A stretch of DNA of 64,000 nucleotides from Halostagnicola kamekurae (GTDB taxonomy: Archaea; Halobacteriota; Halobacteria; Halobacteriales; Natrialbaceae). The translations under genes and the position numbers were made by a program. Where the stretch lies: NCBI RefSeq assembly GCF_900116205.1, contig NZ_FOZS01000004.1, positions 248,001 to 312,000 on the forward strand, in the 5' to 3' direction. The notes below the pieces were generated by a model that saw nothing but the letters and a program-made list of their open reading frames with translations, searched no databases and was not told where the DNA came from. Positions 60,278-64,000 of the stretch are shown here, piece after piece. Every line of letters begins with the position of its first letter. The first letter of the stretch is position 1.

Positions 60278-60562
60278 ATGTCTGAAGCGGCCACAAACAA
60301 CGGCGATGACGAGATTGTCACGGTGAACTTCAAAGTCACACGGTCGTTTCTCGACGAAATCGAAGACACGTGGCAGGGACGAGGATTCAACAGCCGGAGC
60401 GAATTTATTCGGTATACCCTACGCGATGCCATCGAACATCCTACGTTCGACCGCGACGAACTCGTTGCACTCCTCCAAGCCGAAGAGGACGTTCGTGAAC
60501 AACGAACGATGAGTGCCGAAGAAGCACGCGAACGATTCGGCACTGACGGGGCGAATGAGTGA
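60278..60562 (+). CDS. Ribbon-helix-helix antitoxin
   Basis: 94 residues. The RHH DNA-binding motif is VTVNFKVTRSFLDEIEDTWQ with GFNSRSEFIRYTLRDAIE, and the C-terminal helical tail (EEARERFGTDGANE) probably binds the toxin. The stop lies inside the toxin's start region (ATG 60555, TGA 60560-60562): 8-base overlap. Together they form a RelBE/ParDE-like toxin-antitoxin pair. Confidence 0.8.
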   Translation: MSEAATNNGDDEIVTVNFKVTRSFLDEIEDTWQGRGFNSRSEFIRYTLRDAIEHPTFDRDELVALLQAEEDVREQRTMSAEEARERFGTDGANE

Positions 60563-60839
60563 CGACGAGTGGACGTGGGAACTAGCGTCGAAAGCACAAG
60601 ACGACCTCAGTACGCTCAACTCGAACGAGCAACAGCGAATCATCGACAAACTCGACGAAATCATCGATTCCCCGTGGCGCGATCCGCCAGACTATGGCGA
60701 ACCGCTCCAGAACAGCCCACGCCGGAAAGTTCGCATTGGTGAATTCCGCCTTGCGGTAACGTTCCACCGAAACGAGTATCGAATGATCGTCGCGCGCATC
60801 AAACGCCGCGGTGGCGCGTATACCGCTGACGACGATTGA
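60555..60839 (+). CDS. RelE/ParE-type toxin
   Basis: 94 residues starting MSDDEWTWELASKAQDDLST. The core NEQQRIIDKLDEIIDSPWRD, FRLAVTFHRNEYRMIVARIK and the basic strand PRRKVRIGEFRL match RelE family mRNA interferases or ParE gyrase poisons. The 8-base overlap with the antitoxin gene is normal for such pairs. Confidence 0.8.
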   Translation: MSDDEWTWELASKAQDDLSTLNSNEQQRIIDKLDEIIDSPWRDPPDYGEPLQNSPRRKVRIGEFRLAVTFHRNEYRMIVARIKRRGGAYTADDD

Positions 60840-60858
60840 GTAGCTTTGCCGAAAATAC

Positions 60859-61254
60859 TCACTCCGTACTCCCTCTAATCACCATCACCTTCACCCGCCG
60901 AACACCGTCGAAGTCACGAAGTTGGTAGGTCAATTCGCGAACTCGCTCGGCCGACCCCCGACAGAACAGCGACTCGAGACACCACTCACCCTGGTGGGTG
61001 TGACTGGTGTTGAGGATGACGTCCTGATACCGGTGCTGGACGGCGTGTAGTTCTCGAATTACCTCGTGGTGGCGATAATCGAAGGCGAGGAGGGAAACGA
61101 CGTCACCGCTGGTGTCCTCGAGGCGGGAGTGGGATTCGATGTACTCGAGCATCGCTTCCCTGACCGCCCGTGACCTGTTTTCTAACTCCTGTTCTTGCCA
61201 GACCTGATCGAACTCTTCGACGACGTCATCGGGGATGTTGAAGCTCGTTCGCAT
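60859..61254 (-). CDS. nikR: Nickel-responsive regulator NikR-like
   Basis: 131 residues. Ribbon-helix-helix domain MRTSFNIPDDVVEEFDQVWQ then RAVREAMLEYIESH at the N-terminus, and ACT-like domain with the nickel site: VIRELHAVQHRYQDVILNTS and HTHQGEWCLESLFCRG carry the His, His-His and Cys ligands in the NikR pattern. It represses nickel uptake when Ni2+ is bound. It is divergent from a NicO permease gene, the expected target. Confidence 0.8.
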   Translation of the reverse strand: MRTSFNIPDDVVEEFDQVWQEQELENRSRAVREAMLEYIESHSRLEDTSGDVVSLLAFDYRHHEVIRELHAVQHRYQDVILNTSHTHQGEWCLESLFCRGSAERVRELTYQLRDFDGVRRVKVMVIRGSTE

Positions 61255-61289
61255 ACGTGTACTCTCCGCTTGGGTTCAGACGGCCCGCC

Positions 61290-61321
61290 TGTATTACGAT
61301 TCCCCCGATACGGTAGTAACA
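61290..61321. promoter_or_regulatory. Imperfect inverted repeat between nikR and NicO genes
   Basis: TGTATTAC (61290-61297) and GTAGTAACA (61313-61321) form an imperfect palindrome in the 105-bp divergent region, near the ATG of the permease. Bacterial NikR boxes are GTATGA-N16-TCATAC, so spacing is similar but half-sites differ. Role inferred only from position. Confidence 0.3.
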
Positions 61322-61359
61322 ACCGTTATCCTCGCATCGTCGGATACCTACTCGTATAG

Positions 61360-62280
61360 ATGTTTCATGGAGACTCGTTCGGCCTTCTCCTCGGGGCGGT
61401 CGCACTGGGTGCCGTTCACGGTATCGAACCGGGCCACGGGTGGCCCGTTGCCGCCTCCTATGCGCTCGACCAGACTAACAAGTGGGTGTACGGATTTGCG
61501 GCGAGTTTCATCATTGGCGTCGGCCACCTCGTGAGCAGCATCGCGATGGTCGGCGTGTTCTTCTACGCGAAGAGCTATTTCGAACTCACACAGGTCAACG
61601 AGCCGATTACGATAGCCAGTGGCATCCATATCGGCGGCCCAGTCAGTCTCGTGGCCGGTATCTTGCTGATCGCGCTCGGCGTCCGTGAGTACTTCCACGG
61701 ACACTCTCACGGCGGTCACGACGATGACCAAGACTCCGGTCAGAACCACCACGGAGACCCGAACGAACACGAACACGAACACGATTCGGATACTCATCGT
61801 CACGACTCGGAGGAGCATCACGGCCATGTACTCGAGGAAAGCCACAGCAATGCGCATGAGGAGGCTCATTCGCATGATCGCATCCACAGCAATCCGCACG
61901 ATCACGATGATAACGGCGTACTTTCGCGTCTGAAGGGGTTCGTTCCGTTCGTCGGCGGGCACTCGCATTCACACGATGATCCCAGTGAGACCGCCGACCG
62001 GGGACTTCTCGGTATCGCCTGGTTCGCGTTCGTTCTCGGGTTTGCCCACGAGGAGGAGTTCGAAATTATCGCGCTTTGTGCCGGATCGAATCACTGTCTT
62101 GAGTTGATGAGCGCATACGCGCTCACCGTGATCCTGGGTATCGTCGGACTGACGATGCTGTTGATCGCGGGCTACCAGCACTCCGAGGAGAAAGTCGAGC
62201 AGTACACGCCGTATCTCCCGGTGTTCTCCGCCGCCGTCCTCGTTGTTATGGGAGTCGGGTTTATTATCGGGCTTTTCTGA
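61360..62280 (+). CDS. NicO/RcnA-type nickel/cobalt permease with His-rich loop
   Basis: 306 residues, six helices. The N-terminal GAVHGIEPGHGWPVAASYAL holds the HxxxxPGH-type metal site of NicO proteins. The loop between TM3 and TM4 (~112-205) has dense His repeats (HGHSHGGHDDDQ, NEHEHEHDSDTHRHDSEEHH, GGHSHSHDDPS). The C-terminal half ends in a second metal-helix (GFAHEEEFEII). It moves Ni2+/Co2+; import or efflux is not decided. Its divergent neighbour is NikR. Confidence 0.85.
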   Translation: MFHGDSFGLLLGAVALGAVHGIEPGHGWPVAASYALDQTNKWVYGFAASFIIGVGHLVSSIAMVGVFFYAKSYFELTQVNEPITIASGIHIGGPVSLVAGILLIALGVREYFHGHSHGGHDDDQDSGQNHHGDPNEHEHEHDSDTHRHDSEEHHGHVLEESHSNAHEEAHSHDRIHSNPHDHDDNGVLSRLKGFVPFVGGHSHSHDDPSETADRGLLGIAWFAFVLGFAHEEEFEIIALCAGSNHCLELMSAYALTVILGIVGLTMLLIAGYQHSEEKVEQYTPYLPVFSAAVLVVMGVGFIIGLF

Positions 62281-62417
62281 CCCATCGTCTTTTTTACATA
62301 GAAACGATCCAGTAACAGGCGGTCCGGCGACAGGTAGCGCCTCTGTGCTCTTTCGAAGATACGACGCAGTCCCGTGGGATTGACCGCCGATAGCAGGCCG
62401 GCGGAGAAACCCGGGGG

Positions 62418-62957
62418 TTACTCTCCGGGATTCTCGTCGGGCCCGAAAGCTCGATTGCTGGTTCGCATCCCCTGGTAGGCGAGAATAGCGCCCACGACGA
62501 AGACGATCGTTGCGAGATAGATTGGGCCAAGGTGGGACGTCCAACTGTACGTGAAGAGCTCCATATAGTGCATCGGGAGTGCGAGTCCGAGGCCGACCAC
62601 GGCGCCCACGACCGCAGTGGCCCACGCCCACAGCTGACCGGTGCGAACACCGTACCACGACAGCGCCGCGATGGCGATCCCGGTGGTGATGATGAACGCC
62701 GCGGTCGCGACGTGGAGGTGGTTGATGTAGTGCATAACCGCCGGATCGATCGCGTTGAGATCCGCGGGAGTGACTCCGTTCAAGGTCGCGACGCCGAGTT
62801 CGAACCCGGTGCCGAAGAACGTTCTGGCGAGGAACACCATCCCGTACCCGACGAATGCGATACCCGCCAGCGCCATCAGTACAGATCCGCTTCGTCCGCC
62901 GCGGCCGAGTTCGTAGTCAGTTTCGTGCTGTTCGACGGTTGCTCGATCGACGCTCAT
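62418..62957 (-). CDS. Four-helix membrane protein
   Basis: 179 residues from MSVDRATVEQHETDYELGRG; the longer open frame upstream is not used. Helices at ~25-50, ~80-105, ~110-130 and ~140-165 (VLMALAGIAFVGYGMVFLAR; ATAAFIITTGIAIAALSWYG; AWATAVVGAVVGLGLALP; GPIYLATIVFVVGAILAYQG). A pair of His residues (VMHYINHLH) in the second helix may bind metal or heme. No family name. Confidence 0.55.
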   Translation of the reverse strand: MSVDRATVEQHETDYELGRGGRSGSVLMALAGIAFVGYGMVFLARTFFGTGFELGVATLNGVTPADLNAIDPAVMHYINHLHVATAAFIITTGIAIAALSWYGVRTGQLWAWATAVVGAVVGLGLALPMHYMELFTYSWTSHLGPIYLATIVFVVGAILAYQGMRTSNRAFGPDENPGE

Positions 62958-62995
62958 AGTTCGGCTTTCCCTTGTATTGGCGTTCGTCCGTCGAG

Positions 62996-63208
62996 TCAGA
63001 CCTCGACTTCGGTTACGTGTTGTTCCTCGATCTCCTCGAGGCTGTAGTCTTTTCCGTGCTGGTATCGGACGTGATCGCGGGTGATCTCGAGGAGTCGGTC
63101 TCTGTCGTTTTCCTCGGTCCGCATGAGGAAAAGACAGCCCGAGACCTCGGTGTCGCACGCTACTTGTAACGCTGTCTGCTGTTCTTCGGTCAGGGTGTCG
63201 TCTGGCAT
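62996..63208 (-). CDS. DUF1059 family small protein
   Basis: 70 residues from MPDDTLTEEQQTALQVACDT. DUF1059 features are VACDTEVSGCLFLMRTEEND and LLEITRDHVRYQHG; the Cys pair and RxxH are conserved. Found next to metal or stress genes; function unknown. Lies 38 bp upstream of the four-helix membrane protein gene on the same strand. Confidence 0.7.
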   Translation of the reverse strand: MPDDTLTEEQQTALQVACDTEVSGCLFLMRTEENDRDRLLEITRDHVRYQHGKDYSLEEIEEQHVTEVEV

Positions 63209-63413
63209 TGTCAGTCCCCTCCAAGTGGAGGTACAGCGAGCGTGGTGATGTAGGCATCTAGTGAATTTCGTGCGACTAGTGCGTTTCGTGCAGACGTTAG
63301 GTGCCGTGCAGGCGGTGGGTATCGTGCAGCCCTTGCATCTGGTCGTCGACAACGAAACGAGCGCACCGAAAGCGGAAACTGCGGGGAAACCCGTTGTGAC
63401 CGCGCGATCCCGG

Positions 63414-64000
63414 TTAGGCTTCGGTCCCCTCGAGCGCGAGCGGCCGAGCCTCGTCGTGATAGGACTCGAAGATCGACTCCGCCCAGTCTCGCGCGACGGG
63501 GTCGTCCGTATCGAGTATCGCTCGAACCATTCCGCTGTCCGGGTCGTAGCAGCTAACGGCGATTCGGTCGTCGAAGAGGCTGACCCCGTAGGGCGGTAGA
63601 TCGTCGTGTAGCTTGACGGTGAAATTCCGCCGCTCGAGGGCCGGCGAGCAGTGGTCTCGGTACGTCGAGAGGATGTATTCGGCGACGCTCGGCGGGTCGA
63701 TGATCGACGTCTGCATTCCGCTTACGATCTGTTGGCGAAGCTCGTCCTTACAGGGCTCGAGTAGGGCGATATCGGCGCCGACGAAGCGAAACTGATCCGT
63801 TTCCCGGAGTAGCGACAGGAATCGATTGACCGGTGCGTACGGGGCGTCGGATTCGGCGACCGTCACAGTCGCATCGGCGACCATCTCGACGGTAAACCCG
63901 CCCGCATCGCTCGGAAACCACTGCCAGACGTCCCGAAGCGTTCGCTCGGTCTCGAGGCGGTCGATCAGGTCTCGCATTCCGGTCGCGACGAACGCACCCA
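63414..64000 (-). CDS. FilR1-type winged-helix regulator, partial (N-terminus off window)
   Basis: Coding frame is open from the right edge: GAFVATGMRDLIDRLETERT is the end of a winged helix, followed by the FilR1 middle domain (VEMVADATVTVAESDAPYAP; LEPCKDELRQQIVSGMQTSI; CSPALERRNFTVKLHDDLPP; YGVSLFDDRIAVSCYDPDSG). It ends ARPLALEGTEA. An internal ATG (63975-63977) exists but the frame extends past it and matches the family upstream, so the gene continues beyond 64000. Transcription factor for an unknown target. Confidence 0.8.
   Translation of the reverse strand, partial: GAFVATGMRDLIDRLETERTLRDVWQWFPSDAGGFTVEMVADATVTVAESDAPYAPVNRFLSLLRETDQFRFVGADIALLEPCKDELRQQIVSGMQTSIIDPPSVAEYILSTYRDHCSPALERRNFTVKLHDDLPPYGVSLFDDRIAVSCYDPDSGMVRAILDTDDPVARDWAESIFESYHDEARPLALEGTEA

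Noticed and set aside
1-64000. CRISPR arrays or cas genes
   Set aside because: No regularly spaced repeats of 24-40 bases and no Cas-like motifs were seen.
1-64000. tRNA or rRNA genes
   Set aside because: No cloverleaf with the conserved T-loop GTTCRANYC context or rRNA-like tracts was recognised by eye; a covariance search would be decisive.

Overview
The window reads as chromosome, or a large replicon, of a haloarchaeon, probably a Natrialbales-type genome (Natrinema/Haloterrigena/Natronorubrum-like; this rank is inference). The case rests on strongly acidic proteins, short or leaderless transcripts with archaeal TATA boxes, and archaeal or haloarchaeal families: a CDC48 AAA ATPase, a TFB fragment, GHMP-type shikimate kinase, archaetidylserine decarboxylase, amphi-Trp, DUF7128 and DUF5796 proteins. 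No tRNA, rRNA or CRISPR array was recognised.

Layout. 1-9.4 kb is a decayed accessory region: the start of an alcohol dehydrogenase, an integrase-like wreck, an IS5-type end, AT-rich lipoprotein genes, broken secreted and regulator genes, then an intact pair for the 2-oxoacid dehydrogenase E1 subunits. 9.4-22.4 kb alternates intact genes (Zn alcohol dehydrogenase + SRPBCC protein, phytoene-desaturase-like oxidoreductase, TauE/SafE + NRAMP-like operon, amphi-Trp, Usp) with remnants (GIDE-like membrane protein, TFB, SWIM partner, Usp, ABC ATPase). 22.4-34.7 kb holds an Lhr-type helicase, a BCCT transporter, IS5- and IS1595-type remnants, a broken winged-helix regulator, a berberine-type flavoprotein, a PQQ-repeat lipoprotein and a SpoIIM-like membrane protein.

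35.3-47.8 kb is the most coherent part: a metal and sulfur module. A TauE/SafE exporter, a lipoamide-dehydrogenase-like flavoprotein with a His-rich tail and a ZIP transporter with a DtxR-like palindrome precede a sulfur relay. The relay has two rhodanese-MBL fusions, a multicopper oxidase, a winged-helix regulator, a PiT-type permease, a YeeE/YedE pair, TusA and a DsrE-like protein. Identical GTATTG-N11-CAATAC operators overlap the expected start sites of the first rhodanese-MBL gene and of tusA, so the units are probably co-regulated. Both fusions end in the same LGPNNCAA cysteine tail.

47.9-60.2 kb is mostly housekeeping: small membrane proteins, a methyltransferase, a CPA2 antiporter with two Usp domains, an acetyltransferase, a YdjM-like protein, archaetidylserine decarboxylase, CDC48, small haloarchaeal families, shikimate kinase and chorismate mutase. 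60.3-64 kb holds a CopG/RelE-type toxin-antitoxin pair, NikR divergent from a His-rich NicO nickel permease, a four-helix membrane protein, a DUF1059 protein and the C-terminal part of a FilR1-type regulator that runs off the window.
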